NCBI RefSeq assembly: GCF_003206575.1
Contig: NZ_PZJO01000005.1
Coordinates: 157,476-221,475 of the forward strand
DNA length: 64,000 nucleotides
Origin: Salinicola endophyticus
Lineage (GTDB): Bacteria > Pseudomonadota > Gammaproteobacteria > Pseudomonadales > Halomonadaceae
Direction of reading: 5' to 3'
The position numbers and the translations under genes are program-made. Below are positions 1 to 9,053 of the stretch, one piece after another. The notes beneath the pieces were generated by a model. The model searched no databases, was not told where the DNA came from, and was given only the letters and a program-made list of their open reading frames with translations. Every line of letters starts with the position of its first letter. The first letter of the stretch is position 1.

Positions 1-285
1 CCAGGTGTCGGGGTCGAGATCGGCATCTCGCCCCTCGGCGTGGTTGGCGGCGTCCTTGTCGGCGAGAAAGGCCTGGAGATGCTCGCGGAAACTGGCGTCG
101 TCGTGCTCGGCGAGATCGATCCCGACGATGCGCATGGCATCGTCGAGCAGGCCGTCGCGGTCGAGATGGTAGAGCGATGGGATCAGCAGGCGTTTCACCA
201 GGTCGCCGCTGGCGCCGAAGATGAACAGGGTGGTGTCGTCGGCGACCGGGATGTCGCGGGATTGGCGCTGTGCGGATGCTGCCAT
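1..285 (-). CDS. Glucose-6-phosphate 1-dehydrogenase paralogue, N-terminal part (runs off left edge)
   Basis: Reading leftward from an ATG at 285 gives 95 codons without a stop to the window edge. The product opens with about 20 polar residues and then a nucleotide-binding motif, FIFGASGDLVKRLLIPSLY, followed by HLDRDGLL. This is the NADP-binding start of glucose-6-phosphate dehydrogenase, which oxidises glucose 6-phosphate to 6-phosphogluconolactone. It is clearly a different gene from the complete zwf at 52305-53789, which reads [17 protein letters not shown] at the same place. The KRLL variant is familiar from zwf copies that sit beside a 6-phosphogluconate dehydrogenase gene, but that neighbour would lie outside the window. 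Family assignment is firm. Catalytic residues are not visible because only the first fifth of the protein is present. Confidence 0.88.
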   Translation of the reverse strand, partial: MAASAQRQSRDIPVADDTTLFIFGASGDLVKRLLIPSLYHLDRDGLLDDAMRIVGIDLAEHDDASFREHLQAFLADKDAANHAEGRDADLDPDTW

Positions 286-441
286 GAAAGTCGTCTCCAT
301 GCGGTGCCGGACGCGCCGGCGTTTACAATTCACTACGCTGCTGTCAGCGTCATACGCCGGGGTGCTGCCGTCACCGCCGCAGGGCGGGCGCCGCGATCCG
401 CGGCCCGACGGCGACACGAACCTGGTCACGAGGAGAAAGAC

Positions 442-768
442 ATGCCTGACGCGCAGACCCAATACAAGCATAAGAGCAACCCGCCAACTCTGCCGCCACT
501 GACGCTGCGGATCGGCCATGAGGAGCTGGTGATCCGTAAGCGCTACGAGGTCGTCAGTATCATCAACGACATTCTGATCGGCATCTGGTTCGTGATCGGC
601 AGCCTGTTCTTCTTCTCCGAGGCGCTGACCTACTACGGGACCTGGCTGTTCTTCATCGGCAGTATCGAGATGCTGATCCGGCCGGTGATCCGCCTGATGC
701 GGCACATCCACATCCGGCGCCTGCGCGAGGCGCCGCAGTTGCCGCCCGAGGCCGAGCACGATTTCTGA
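442..768 (+). CDS. YrhK-like small membrane protein
   Basis: A 108-residue protein. The ATG at 442 follows a good ribosome binding site (AGGAGAAAGAC). After about 25 polar residues comes a conserved stretch beginning GHEELVIRKRYE, then two hydrophobic segments at roughly residues 38-58 and 63-80. The first has the FVIGSLFFF signature and the second the YYGTWLFFIGS signature of the YrhK domain (PF14145-type). It ends in a basic HIHIRR stretch and an acidic tail, so it is probably a two-span inner-membrane protein. The molecular function of YrhK proteins is not known. The gene stands alone between the divergent zwf paralogue and the amidase. Confidence 0.75.
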   Translation: MPDAQTQYKHKSNPPTLPPLTLRIGHEELVIRKRYEVVSIINDILIGIWFVIGSLFFFSEALTYYGTWLFFIGSIEMLIRPVIRLMRHIHIRRLREAPQLPPEAEHDF

Positions 769-841
769 CCCGGCGCCACCGGCGCTGCGCTGCTAGCCTG
801 AACGTCCACAGGATGTCACCGACGCAAGCGGAGAGTTCAGG

Positions 842-2281
842 ATGAGCAGCGCGAATCACGATAGCGATCTGGGAAGCGACCTGGGCAATATGGATGCCGG
901 TACCCTCCAGCGGCTGTTCGCCAGCGGCGAGGCCTCGCCGCTGGAGGCGACCCGGGCGGCGCTGGCGCGCATCGAGCGTTTCAACGACGCCGTCAACGCC
1001 TATGTCCATGTCGACCGGGAGGGCGCCGAGGCGGCGGCCAAGGCGTCGGCGCGGCGCTGGGGGCAGGGCAAGCCGCTGAGCGCGATCGATGGGATTCCGG
1101 TCTCGATGAAGGACCTGGCCGAGGTCGCCGGCATGCCGGCCCGTGAGGGCTCGCTGACCACCTCCAGCGCGCTCTGCGAGCACGACTGCCCGCCGGCGCG
1201 CATGCTGCGTGAGGCGGGGGCGGTGATTCTGGGCAAGACCAATACGCCGGAGTTCGGCTGGAAGGCGGTGACCGACAACCGGGTCTTCGGCGCCACCCGC
1301 AACCCCTGGGATACCCGACTGACGCCGGGCGGCTCCTCCGGCGGTGCCGCGGCAGCCGCGGCGCTCAACCTGGGCGTGCTGCACCAGGGCGGCGACTCCG
1401 GGGGCTCGATCCGTATCCCGGCCGCCTTCACTGGGGTGTTCGGCTTCAAGCCCACCTACGGCTGGACTCCGCAGTGGCCGCCGGCGACCGAGCCGTCGCT
1501 GTCGCATATCGGGCCGCTGACGCGCAGCGTCGAAGATGCGGTGCGCATGCTCAACGTGATCGGCCGCTACGACTATCGCGACCCCTATGCCACCCGCGGC
1601 CAGCCCGACGACTGGGGCGCCGAGCTGAATGGCGACCTGCGCGGGCTGCGTATCGCCTACTCGCCGACACTGGGCTATGCCGAGGTCGACCCGCAGATCG
1701 CTGCCCGGGTGCGCGAGGCGGCGCACAATCTCGAAGCGCTGGGGGCCGAGGTCGAGGAGCTCGATCCCGGGTTCGAATCACCGATCGAGATCTTTCAGAA
1801 GCTCTGGTTCACCGCCTCCCTCGACTTCTGGAACCACTGCGATGCGCGCCAGCGCGAACAGCTCGACCCGGGGCTGGCGGCCAACGCCCAGCGGGCCGAG
1901 CGCTTCAGTGCACTCGATCTGTTCCAGGCGCTGCGCGAGCGCGCCAGCCTCACCCAGGGTCTGGAGCGCTTCAACCAGCACTACCACCTGCTGATGACCC
2001 CCACGGTACCGATCGCGCCGTTCGCGGTGAATCACGAGGTCCCCCCCGGCAGTGACATGCGCGACTGGGAGGAGTGGGCGCCATTCTCCTATCCCTTCAA
2101 TCTGAGTCAGCAGCCGGCGGCCTCGGTGCCGTGCGGCTTTACCGAGTCGGGGCTGCCGGTGGGCTTCCAGCTCGCCGGCGGCAAGCACGACGATGCCCGC
2201 GTGCTGCGTGCCTGCCACGCCTATCTGCAGGCACATCCGCCGCGCTTTCCGCGGGTGCCGGACCCGGCGATCCAGGCGTGA
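842..2281 (+). CDS. Amidase signature family enzyme
   Basis: A 479-residue amidase-signature hydrolase, expected to cleave a carboxamide to acid and ammonia. The Ser-cisSer-Lys triad is in place: Lys90 in the SMKDLAEVAG motif, Ser165 in GGSSGGAAAA, and nucleophile Ser189 in GDSGGSIRIPAAF. The 75- and 24-residue spacings match GatA-type enzymes. Length is normal for a stand-alone amidase. No GatB or GatC partner is adjacent, so a role in tRNA amidation is unlikely, and the substrate cannot be read from the sequence. The ATG at 842 follows GGAGAGTTCAGG. The gene is monocistronic, with a strong hairpin downstream at 2416-2452. Confidence 0.88.
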   Translation: MSSANHDSDLGSDLGNMDAGTLQRLFASGEASPLEATRAALARIERFNDAVNAYVHVDREGAEAAAKASARRWGQGKPLSAIDGIPVSMKDLAEVAGMPAREGSLTTSSALCEHDCPPARMLREAGAVILGKTNTPEFGWKAVTDNRVFGATRNPWDTRLTPGGSSGGAAAAAALNLGVLHQGGDSGGSIRIPAAFTGVFGFKPTYGWTPQWPPATEPSLSHIGPLTRSVEDAVRMLNVIGRYDYRDPYATRGQPDDWGAELNGDLRGLRIAYSPTLGYAEVDPQIAARVREAAHNLEALGAEVEELDPGFESPIEIFQKLWFTASLDFWNHCDARQREQLDPGLAANAQRAERFSALDLFQALRERASLTQGLERFNQHYHLLMTPTVPIAPFAVNHEVPPGSDMRDWEEWAPFSYPFNLSQQPAASVPCGFTESGLPVGFQLAGGKHDDARVLRACHAYLQAHPPRFPRVPDPAIQA

Positions 2282-2415
2282 GCGGCTGACGGCCCGCGGC
2301 CTTTCCAGCATATCGCGGGACTCTCCACCGGAACTCTCTGCCGGAACGCGCCGCTGGGGCCCACCGGCGGAGCCTGGCGCGCTTCAGCGCTAGCCGTCGC
2401 ACGGCCAGCGACTAC

Positions 2416-2452
2416 GCTTAAACCGGCAGGCCGAAGGCGGGCCGGTTTAAGC
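2416..2452. terminator. 12-bp perfect inverted repeat, probable terminator-like hairpin
   Basis: GCTTAAACCGGC (2416-2427) and its exact complement GCCGGTTTAAGC (2441-2452) enclose a 13-base loop. It sits 135 bases after the amidase stop and 125 bases before the next gene. Neither strand has a clear U-tract, so it is not a classical Rho-independent terminator. It could be an operator or a structure that stabilises the 3' end of the mRNA. The rest of 2282-2577 shows no gene. Confidence 0.5.
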
Positions 2453-2577
2453 AGGGTGCCAAGGAACGGCCCGCGCTATTGCGTCCGCGACAGAGAACCG
2501 TCATCACCCGGTGAGCCGGGTCTTACCCTGCGTCATGGCGGAAAGCGCCGCCCACGTCGTTGCGAAGGAGTGATCCC

Positions 2578-4287
2578 ATGAGTCAGAACGTCGCCGAAAT
2601 CATCGTCGAAACCCTTGCCGAGGCCGGTGCCAAGCGCTGCTACGGCGTGGTCGGGGATACCATCAACCACTTCACCGATGCCATTCGTCGCAGCGAGCTG
2701 GAGTGGGTCCACGTGCGTCACGAGGAGGTGGGTGGGTTTGCTGCCGGGGGCGAGGCCTACATGACCCGCGAGCTGACCCTGTGTGCCGGCACCTGCGGGC
2801 CCGGCTCGCTGCACTTCGTCAACGGCCTGTTCGAGACGCACCGCAACGGCTCTCCGGTGGTGATGATCGCCTCCCAGGTGGCCACCGGCGACAGTGGCGT
2901 CGGCTTTCCCCAGGATGTCGATCCCAAGCCGATCTACGCCCAGTACAGCGTCTTCTGCGAAACCATCGTCAATCCCGATCAGGCGCGCCGGATGGCGGCC
3001 CTGGCGGCACAGACGGCGCTGGCCAAGAACGGCGTGGCGGTGCTGGTGGTACACGGCGACCTGTTCACCCAGACGCCGAGCCAGGATCTACCCTACCGCG
3101 CCCACCGCTTCGATCCGGTGGTGCGCCCCAACGCCGAGGAGCTGGTGCCGGCGGTGAAGCGGATCAACGCCGGCGGCAAGATCTCGATCTACGCCGGTTT
3201 CGGCTGTGAGCACGCGCGTTCCGAGGTGCTGGCGCTGGCGGCCAAGCTCAATGCGCCGGTGGCGTGGACCTCTCGGGCCAAGGATTTCATCGAGCCGGAC
3301 AACCCCTTCGAGGTCGGCATGACCGGGGTCTTCGGGCTGGCCGGCGGCTATCACGCGGTGGCCGATTGCGACACCCTGATCCTGCTCGGCTGCAGCTTCG
3401 CCTGGACCCAGTTCTATCCGGAGAAGGCGACCATCATCCAGGTCGACATCGACCCGCAGCAGATCGGCAAGCGCCATCCGGTCGACATCGGCCTGGTCGG
3501 CAGTGTCCGCGACACCTGCGCGGCGCTGGCACAGATCGTCGATGCCCAGAGCGACACCCGCTGGCTGGAAAAATGCCGCGATCAGTACCACAAGGCGCTG
3601 GCCCACGACGAGCCCGAGAGCCAGGACGATACGCTGATCCATCCCCAGGAGCTGACGCTGGCGCTGGATACCGCCGCCGCCGATGACGCCTTCTTCACCG
3701 CCGACGGTGGCAGTCCGATGGTGTGGATGCTGCGCCATATCCGCGCCCGCGGCGAGCGGCGCACGCTCTCCAGCCTGGTCCATGGCACCATGGCCAACGC
3801 CTATCCCCAGGCGATCGGGATTCAGAAGGCGTTCCCCGAGCGCCAGGTGATCGCGATGTGCGGCGACGGCGGCATGACCATGCTGCTGGGGGATCTGCTC
3901 ACGCTCAAGCAGGAGCGGGTACCGGTCAAGGTGCTGGTGTTCAACAACGGCTCGCTCGGCTTCGTCGAACTGGAACAGAAGGTCGAGGGGCTGCTCGACA
4001 GCTACACCGATCTCGACAATCCCGACTTCGGCAAGATGGCGCAGGCGATGGGGCTGTGGGGCGGTCGGGTCGAGAAGCGCCACGAACTCGAAGGGGCGAT
4101 TGCCGAATGGCTGGCCCACGACGGTCCGGCGCTGCTCGACGTCAAGGTCAACCGCATGGAGCTGGTGATGCCGCCCAAGATCGAGCCGGGCCAGGTCGCC
4201 TCCACTGCCCTCTACTCGGGCAAGGCGGTACTCAACGGGCGCCTGAGCGATGTGGTCGATCTGGTCAAGAACAACTTCTGGAAATGA
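2578..4287 (+). CDS. PoxB-type thiamine-diphosphate-dependent pyruvate oxidase/dehydrogenase
   Basis: A 569-residue ThDP enzyme, most like ubiquinone-dependent pyruvate dehydrogenase (PoxB), which decarboxylates pyruvate to acetate and passes electrons to the quinone pool at the membrane. The N-terminal domain carries the catalytic glutamate in RHEEVGGFAAGGEAY (about residue 49). A central Rossmann-like domain that would hold FAD follows. The C-terminal domain has the ThDP/Mg motif GDGGMTML ending in NNGSLGF (about residues 430-465). The ATG at 2578 is chosen because GAAGGAG lies 7 bases upstream; an in-frame ATG at 2560 lacks a site. A related 2-oxoacid decarboxylase or acetolactate-type enzyme is possible, but no small regulatory subunit is nearby. 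Confidence 0.82.
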   Translation: MSQNVAEIIVETLAEAGAKRCYGVVGDTINHFTDAIRRSELEWVHVRHEEVGGFAAGGEAYMTRELTLCAGTCGPGSLHFVNGLFETHRNGSPVVMIASQVATGDSGVGFPQDVDPKPIYAQYSVFCETIVNPDQARRMAALAAQTALAKNGVAVLVVHGDLFTQTPSQDLPYRAHRFDPVVRPNAEELVPAVKRINAGGKISIYAGFGCEHARSEVLALAAKLNAPVAWTSRAKDFIEPDNPFEVGMTGVFGLAGGYHAVADCDTLILLGCSFAWTQFYPEKATIIQVDIDPQQIGKRHPVDIGLVGSVRDTCAALAQIVDAQSDTRWLEKCRDQYHKALAHDEPESQDDTLIHPQELTLALDTAAADDAFFTADGGSPMVWMLRHIRARGERRTLSSLVHGTMANAYPQAIGIQKAFPERQVIAMCGDGGMTMLLGDLLTLKQERVPVKVLVFNNGSLGFVELEQKVEGLLDSYTDLDNPDFGKMAQAMGLWGGRVEKRHELEGAIAEWLAHDGPALLDVKVNRMELVMPPKIEPGQVASTALYSGKAVLNGRLSDVVDLVKNNFWK

Positions 4288-4320
4288 GCGAGAGGGTGTG
4301 AACGAAAGGAGTGGACGAGA

Positions 4321-4350
4321 GCGCGGCTGCGGCAGACGCCGCGGCCGCGC
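4321..4350. repeat. GC-rich hairpin between poxB-like gene and endonuclease gene
   Basis: Arms 4321-4333 and 4338-4350 are complementary over 13 bases with one G.T mismatch and an AGAC loop. The hairpin lies between the poxB-like stop and the ribosome binding site of the next gene. There is no U-tract, so it may dampen read-through or protect mRNA ends rather than act as an intrinsic terminator. Confidence 0.4.
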
Positions 4351-4384
4351 GCCTGTAGAGCCACGGCTGCGATAGGAGGCAGCG

Positions 4385-5323
4385 ATGAACGACGATACCA
4401 GGCCTGGCCAGAGTGCGAGAGGCGGGCTGCGCGACATGCGCCCGCTGGTGACAGCGCGGCGGGCCGCCATGGCTCCGGCGGCGGCGACGGCACGCGAGGA
4501 TCTCTCCGACCGCCAGGGGTTCACGGAAACGTTCCTGAACGACTTCGCGGTGTCGCTGCCCACGCCGGTGGGCACGCGCGCCGAGGACGTCACCCCGGTG
4601 CCAGGGCGCGACGATGGGCGTCTCGACTACACCCACTTCTCGCTGGTGATGTCGCGTTCGCGGCGGCTGGCGATCTTCACTGCGCTCAATCTCGACGGCA
4701 GCCGGCTGGTCTCGGTGCCACGCGAGAACGACAACTGGCGCTTTGATCCGCGCATCGACCCTGCGCTGCAGGCGGGGGAGGATCTCTATGCGCGCAATCC
4801 GCTGGATCGCGGCCATCTGGTGCGGCGCACCTCGGCCAACTGGGGGGAGCTGGCCGAGCAGGCCAATGCCGACACCTTCCACTTCACCAACTGCACGCCG
4901 CAGATGGCGGCATTCAACCAGCGTACCTGGCTGGGGCTGGAGGACTATCTGCTCGAACACGCCCGCGCCGATGACCAGCGGCTGTGCATCTTCACCGGGC
5001 CGGTCTTCCGCGCCAGTGATCGGCACTATCGCGGCGTACGCATCCCCGAAGCCTACTGGAAGGTGATCGCCTTCCGCGGCGAGGATGGCCGCCCCTCGGC
5101 CACGGCCTACATGATCGATCAGGCCGACGAGCTCGACGAGCTGGGACCCGGTTTCCTGTTCGGCCAGTACCGCACCTACCAGCGCAGCATCGCCCGTATT
5201 GAGGCGCTGACCCAGCTCGATTTCGGCGAACTCTCGCGTTTCGACGGCTTCTCCATGGAGGAGAGTGCCACCGGCACTCGCATCGAAGCGGAGATCCGCG
5301 GGCCCGAGGACATCCGCGTGTGA
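4385..5323 (+). CDS. DNA/RNA non-specific endonuclease (NUC1/Serratia nuclease family)
   Basis: A 312-residue protein with the beta-beta-alpha-metal nuclease core. The general-base histidine is in DRGHLVRRTSANWG (His about residue 143). The metal-binding asparagine follows in FHFTNCTPQMAAFNQRTW, and the family's FTGPVF strand is next. It should cut both DNA and RNA to short oligonucleotides. The N-terminus is Arg/Ala rich and has no convincing hydrophobic signal peptide, unlike the secreted Serratia enzyme, so it may act inside the cell or leave by another route. No immunity or inhibitor gene is recognisable beside it. The ATG at 4385 follows GGAGGCAGCG. Confidence 0.85.
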   Translation: MNDDTRPGQSARGGLRDMRPLVTARRAAMAPAAATAREDLSDRQGFTETFLNDFAVSLPTPVGTRAEDVTPVPGRDDGRLDYTHFSLVMSRSRRLAIFTALNLDGSRLVSVPRENDNWRFDPRIDPALQAGEDLYARNPLDRGHLVRRTSANWGELAEQANADTFHFTNCTPQMAAFNQRTWLGLEDYLLEHARADDQRLCIFTGPVFRASDRHYRGVRIPEAYWKVIAFRGEDGRPSATAYMIDQADELDELGPGFLFGQYRTYQRSIARIEALTQLDFGELSRFDGFSMEESATGTRIEAEIRGPEDIRV

Positions 5324-5435
5324 GTTCGGGATCGGCACGGCAGCGTGGATAGCGCTTGCCCCTGCGCGTGCTTGCCTTAACATGCCCCGAGCGCGCGGAG
5401 AGGGCGTGCGATCATCACGCGGGAGGAAGAGGTTG

Positions 5436-6704
5436 ATGTGGCAGTCGATGACGGGGGAGGCGACGAGGGAGCAGACGATCACGGCCACTGACTGGCAGCG
5501 TCAAGCTGCCACGCTGACGCTCCCCGCCGCCCCGGCGCGGACCCGGCTGATCGAGATCTCGCTGGCATTGGCGCCGCGGTCGCGCTGGCGCCGCGGTCTG
5601 CCGAGCGTGACCCTTTCCGGCGCGGGGCAGGCGACGCTCACCTACTCGCTGGAGGCGCGGCGTCGCGATCAGCGCATCGCCTGGCGGCTGCCGCCTTGCG
5701 CCACTGCCATCACGCTGAGCCTGACGCTCTCCGGCGCCCGGCTGACTCAGGCGCCGCAGGCGCGATGCCACGCGCAGCCGGCGATCGAGGGGCCGATCCT
5801 GATTCTGGCCCCACACCCCGATGATGCCGAGATCGCCGCTGGCGGTTTCTACACCGATCATGCCGAGTCGGTGCATCTGGTCACGCTCTCCTGCGGCGAG
5901 CAGCTCAAGGGGCTCAAGCGCCAGTATCTGAGCGGGCTCGACGACGACCTCGACAGTGCGATCCGGCGCAAGGCCGAGTGGCGGCGCTGGAACGTGTTTG
6001 CCACGCCGCTGCTGTCGGGCATCCCGCCGGAGCGCTCGACCCTGGTCGGGGTGCCCGACGGCGCTGGCTGGGCGCTGATGCATGATGGCATCGGCCAGCG
6101 CCTGCCCATTCCGCTGTCTGATGTCCGCCGCTTCAACCGTATTGCGCTGCCGCCAAGCCGCGGCGAGCGGCTCGAGCGCGATGACGTGGTCGCGGCGCTG
6201 CGTCAGCTGATCGACACCCTGAAGCCGGCCACGCTGCTGGTCACCGATCCCGAGTTCGACCCGCATCCGGATCACCGCGCCGCGTCGCTGGCCCTCGCCC
6301 TGGCCCTCGACGGTAGCCGCCACCGGCCGCGCACGGTGCTGCTCTACGCCAACCACTATCGCGACGCCTTTCCCCCCGGCCCGGCGTTCCAGCCGGCGTG
6401 GATGCCGCCGGCGGAGATCGCCATCGAACGGCTGTTTGCGTCGGCGCCGACGCCGCTGGCGTGGCCACTCTCTCCCGCGATGCAGAAGCACAAGGCGCTG
6501 CTGCTGGATGCGATGAGCGATCTCTCGCCCCGAGCCGACTGGTCGCAGCGGCACCGGCGGGCACGGCGGGCGGGCTTCGTGCCCACCTTCGCGCCGGAGC
6601 GCGATCGCTACTTCCAGGCCGCGATCCGTTCCACTGAGCTGTTCCGCGCACTGCCCAGCGAGGCCTTCGTCGCGGCCTGGCGCGAGCGCAACGACAGCCG
6701 CTGA
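5436..6704 (+). CDS. PIG-L family deacetylase
   Basis: A 422-residue protein in two parts. About 120 N-terminal residues have no motif I recognise and look beta-rich. The PIG-L/LmbE deacetylase domain then begins with the zinc motif in ILAPHPDDAEIAAGG (about residue 126) and includes a second metal-binding motif, HPDHRAASLA (about 276). Family members remove acetyl groups from N-acetyl sugars or similar substrates. The start at 5436 is chosen for the strong GGAGGAAGAGG 6 bases upstream; earlier in-frame ATGs overlap the nuclease gene and lack a site. It is not part of an evident glycan cluster, so its substrate is open. LmbE-like N-acyl sugar deacetylase is the best general name. Confidence 0.83.
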   Translation: MWQSMTGEATREQTITATDWQRQAATLTLPAAPARTRLIEISLALAPRSRWRRGLPSVTLSGAGQATLTYSLEARRRDQRIAWRLPPCATAITLSLTLSGARLTQAPQARCHAQPAIEGPILILAPHPDDAEIAAGGFYTDHAESVHLVTLSCGEQLKGLKRQYLSGLDDDLDSAIRRKAEWRRWNVFATPLLSGIPPERSTLVGVPDGAGWALMHDGIGQRLPIPLSDVRRFNRIALPPSRGERLERDDVVAALRQLIDTLKPATLLVTDPEFDPHPDHRAASLALALALDGSRHRPRTVLLYANHYRDAFPPGPAFQPAWMPPAEIAIERLFASAPTPLAWPLSPAMQKHKALLLDAMSDLSPRADWSQRHRRARRAGFVPTFAPERDRYFQAAIRSTELFRALPSEAFVAAWRERNDSR

Positions 6705-6760
6705 GCGGCCGTGGTGTCGCACCGAGTCACTCCAACGGGGCACGGTGCGTCGGATACCGT

Positions 6761-7672
6761 TCACTCCTCCTGTTGCAGTGCGGCCTCCAGCCAGTCGAGC
6801 AGGGCTCGGCTGGCGTGGCGCTGCGTGGCGTTCCGGTGCACGTAGACGCCAATCGCCTCGGGCTGAAAAAAACGCTCATCGACCGGGGCGACCAGGTCGC
6901 CGGCCGCGATCAGCCGCTGGGTGGTGCGCGCCCAGCCCAGGGCGATGCCGTGTCCGGAGAGCGCCGCCTGCAGCAGCAGTGGGTAGCTGTCGAAGCGCCT
7001 GCCGCCGAGATCGGTCGCTGGCGTCTCTCCCATGGCCTCGAACCAGTCATGCCACCCCATCCACTCGGCCGGCGCTACGTGATGGTGCAGGAGCTCGAAA
7101 GTCGCAAGTTCCGCCGGGGCGAGCGGGGCCTGTTGCGCGGCGGGGTGGTCCGGGCTGCACACCGGCAGGATGGTGTCGCTGGCGGTGAATGCCAGCGCAT
7201 GGCCGCCACTGGGGCGGCCATGGGTCTGCAGCGCCACGTCGAAGGGGTCGCGCTGTTCGCTCAGGGGGCGAGTGGAGGTGATCAGCTTCAGATCGATCTC
7301 TGGATGACGCCGATGGAAGTCGGCCAGGCGTGGCATCAGCCAGTAGAACGCTTCGCATAGCTGGCAGAACAGAATCACCCGCTGGCCGCGTTCGCCGCCG
7401 CGAATCGTCTCGGCGTGCCGGGCGATCTGCCCCAGGCTCTCGGCGAGCGTGCGGGCCAGCTCGCGGCCCTCGGGCGTGAGGAAGACGCCGCGATTGCGAC
7501 GTTCGAACAGGGCTACGCCCAGATCGCGCTCGAGCGCACGAATCTGCCGGCTGATCGCCGCCTGGGTCAGGTGGAGCTCCGCGGCCGCACGGGTGAAGCT
7601 CTCCAGGCGGGCGGCGGCCTCGAACGGCAGCAGCGCGGCCAGGGGCGGTAGCGATCGGCTCAAGGCATGCAT
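6761..7672 (-). CDS. LysR-type transcriptional regulator
   Basis: A 303-residue LysR regulator. The winged helix-turn-helix is at residues 14-75, with the typical ARLESFTRAAAELHLTQ and LERDLGVALFER segments, followed by a periplasmic-binding-protein-like effector domain. Its N-terminus (LPPFEAAARLESF-like) resembles the GcvA/AmpR-type branch. It is divergent from the EamA exporter gene across a 94-base gap, the usual arrangement for a LysR protein controlling its neighbour. Its stop lies 56 bases from the convergent deacetylase. The effector is unknown. Confidence 0.88.
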   Translation of the reverse strand: MHALSRSLPPLAALLPFEAAARLESFTRAAAELHLTQAAISRQIRALERDLGVALFERRNRGVFLTPEGRELARTLAESLGQIARHAETIRGGERGQRVILFCQLCEAFYWLMPRLADFHRRHPEIDLKLITSTRPLSEQRDPFDVALQTHGRPSGGHALAFTASDTILPVCSPDHPAAQQAPLAPAELATFELLHHHVAPAEWMGWHDWFEAMGETPATDLGGRRFDSYPLLLQAALSGHGIALGWARTTQRLIAAGDLVAPVDERFFQPEAIGVYVHRNATQRHASRALLDWLEAALQQEE

Positions 7673-7766
7673 AATCCAGACTCATGGATGGTGACGTAAA
7701 GATCGCTGTTGGCCGGGGCTGGCGTGGGTGATCCTGCCCGCTCATCCGCCAGATGAGGCCGTTGCC

Positions 7767-8735
7767 ATGCAGACCCGACATGAGACGAGCGCGCGCAGAG
7801 CGGCGCCGCGCGGCAGCGTCACTGCCACCATCCCCAACGTCGGCGAGAAAGACAAGCCTGGCCAGGGCGTGGCGCTGATCGTCGTCGCGGTGATGCTGCT
7901 GTCGCTGGCCGACGCCCTGGTCAAATCGCTGGGACATGCGCTATCGCTGTGGCAGTTGTTGGTGATGGCACCGCTGGTGTCGCTGCCCCTGCTGAGCGTC
8001 GGCTGGTGGCGGCAGGGGTGGGGGCTGCCCCGGGAGGTTCCGGTCTGGTGCTGGATCGGGGTGCGTAGCGCACTGCTGCTGGCGATGTGGATCGCCTTCT
8101 ATGCGGCGCTGCCGTGGATCCCGCTGAGCGTGGCGGCGGTCGGCATCTACACCACGCCGCTGTTCATCGCCCTGCTCGCCAGGCTCGGCGGCGAGGCCCT
8201 GCGGTGGCGGCAGGGCGTGGCGCTGCTGCTCGGCTTCGCCGGCGTGCTGGTCGTGCTGCGCCCCGGCGGCGCGTCATTCACCCCGGCGATGCTGCTGCCC
8301 CTGCTGGCGGCCCTGTGCTACGCGCTGGCGATGGTGGCGACCCGGCACCACTGCCGGGCGGTATCGCCGTGGCTGCTGGCACTGGGGCTCAACCTGGGGT
8401 TCCTGCTCATGGGCATCATAGGAACGCTCGGTGTGATCGCGCTATCCCCCGAGACCGATGGCTTTCTGCGCCGGGGCTGGCAACCGCTCGACCTCTCTCT
8501 CATCTGGCGTATCGGGCTCTATGCGCTGCTGATGGTCGCGGTCAATACGTGGGTCGCCCGGGCCTATCAGGTCGCGCCTTCGGCGCTGGTGGGTATCTTC
8601 GACTATGCCTATCTGCCGTTCGCCGCCGGCTGGGGCTTCTGGCTCTTCGACGAAGTACCGGATGCCCAGACGCTGGTGGGCATGGCGGCGATCCTGAGTG
8701 CCGGCGGGCTGGCACTCACGCGCCGCGGTGGCTGA
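7767..8735 (+). CDS. EamA/DMT-family transporter
   Basis: A drug/metabolite transporter of about 322 residues, with ten predicted hydrophobic segments in two five-span EamA halves. The first begins at about GVALIVVAVMLLSLADAL, and a second repeat begins around MLLPLLAALCYALAM. Such proteins export amino acids, nucleobases or other small metabolites, and some import. The start is uncertain. The ATG at 7767 is preferred; a GTG at 7728 would add 13 residues and would reach closer to the divergent LysR gene. Divergent placement suggests LysR control. No substrate is evident. Confidence 0.83.
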   Translation: MQTRHETSARRAAPRGSVTATIPNVGEKDKPGQGVALIVVAVMLLSLADALVKSLGHALSLWQLLVMAPLVSLPLLSVGWWRQGWGLPREVPVWCWIGVRSALLLAMWIAFYAALPWIPLSVAAVGIYTTPLFIALLARLGGEALRWRQGVALLLGFAGVLVVLRPGGASFTPAMLLPLLAALCYALAMVATRHHCRAVSPWLLALGLNLGFLLMGIIGTLGVIALSPETDGFLRRGWQPLDLSLIWRIGLYALLMVAVNTWVARAYQVAPSALVGIFDYAYLPFAAGWGFWLFDEVPDAQTLVGMAAILSAGGLALTRRGG

Positions 8736-8761
8736 TCGCTATCCAGGCTGGCGTGGGTTTG

Positions 8762-9009
8762 ACCTCGAGCTGAGGCCTGTCGAGACTCCCCGCACGAGCC
8801 GCGTTGGTGCCGCCCGGCATGCCAGGCGAGCAACGCAGCATGGCGCGACGGTCGGCCCAACCCGAAGGGCCATTGGCCATGAGGTGGCAATACGGCGTTA
8901 CAGCTCGCGACTGTAGAACCACTACACTTCACTCGCTGCGCCTTGTCTTGCACCTCATGACACTATGTCGCGGCCGCGATGGGAGCCTCGACAGGCCCTC
9001 AGTTGAGGG
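8762..9009. repeat. Nested inverted-repeat element, copy 1 (MITE-like)
   Basis: Outer arms 8762-8790 and 8981-9009 are imperfect inverted repeats of about 29 bases sharing the core CTCGACAGGCC. Inside them lies a second palindrome, 8878-8959, with arms CATGAGGTGGCAATAC and its approximate complement GTCTTGCACCTCATG. The inner boxes GGCAATACGGCGTTA and GCCTTGTCTTGC recur in copy 2 at 9855-9988. No open reading frame inside is credible. This element fills most of the 318-base gap before the metallo-hydrolase gene, whose ribosome binding site lies just beyond the right arm. Confidence 0.65.
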
Positions 9010-9053
9010 AAGAGGATGTCGTCATCGCTCATGGAGACGAAGAGGAGGTCGCG

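Noticed and set aside
3088-4593. Minus-strand frame of 501 codons
   Set aside because: It is antisense to the PoxB-like gene, whose cofactor motifs are intact. Composition is that of a shadow frame.
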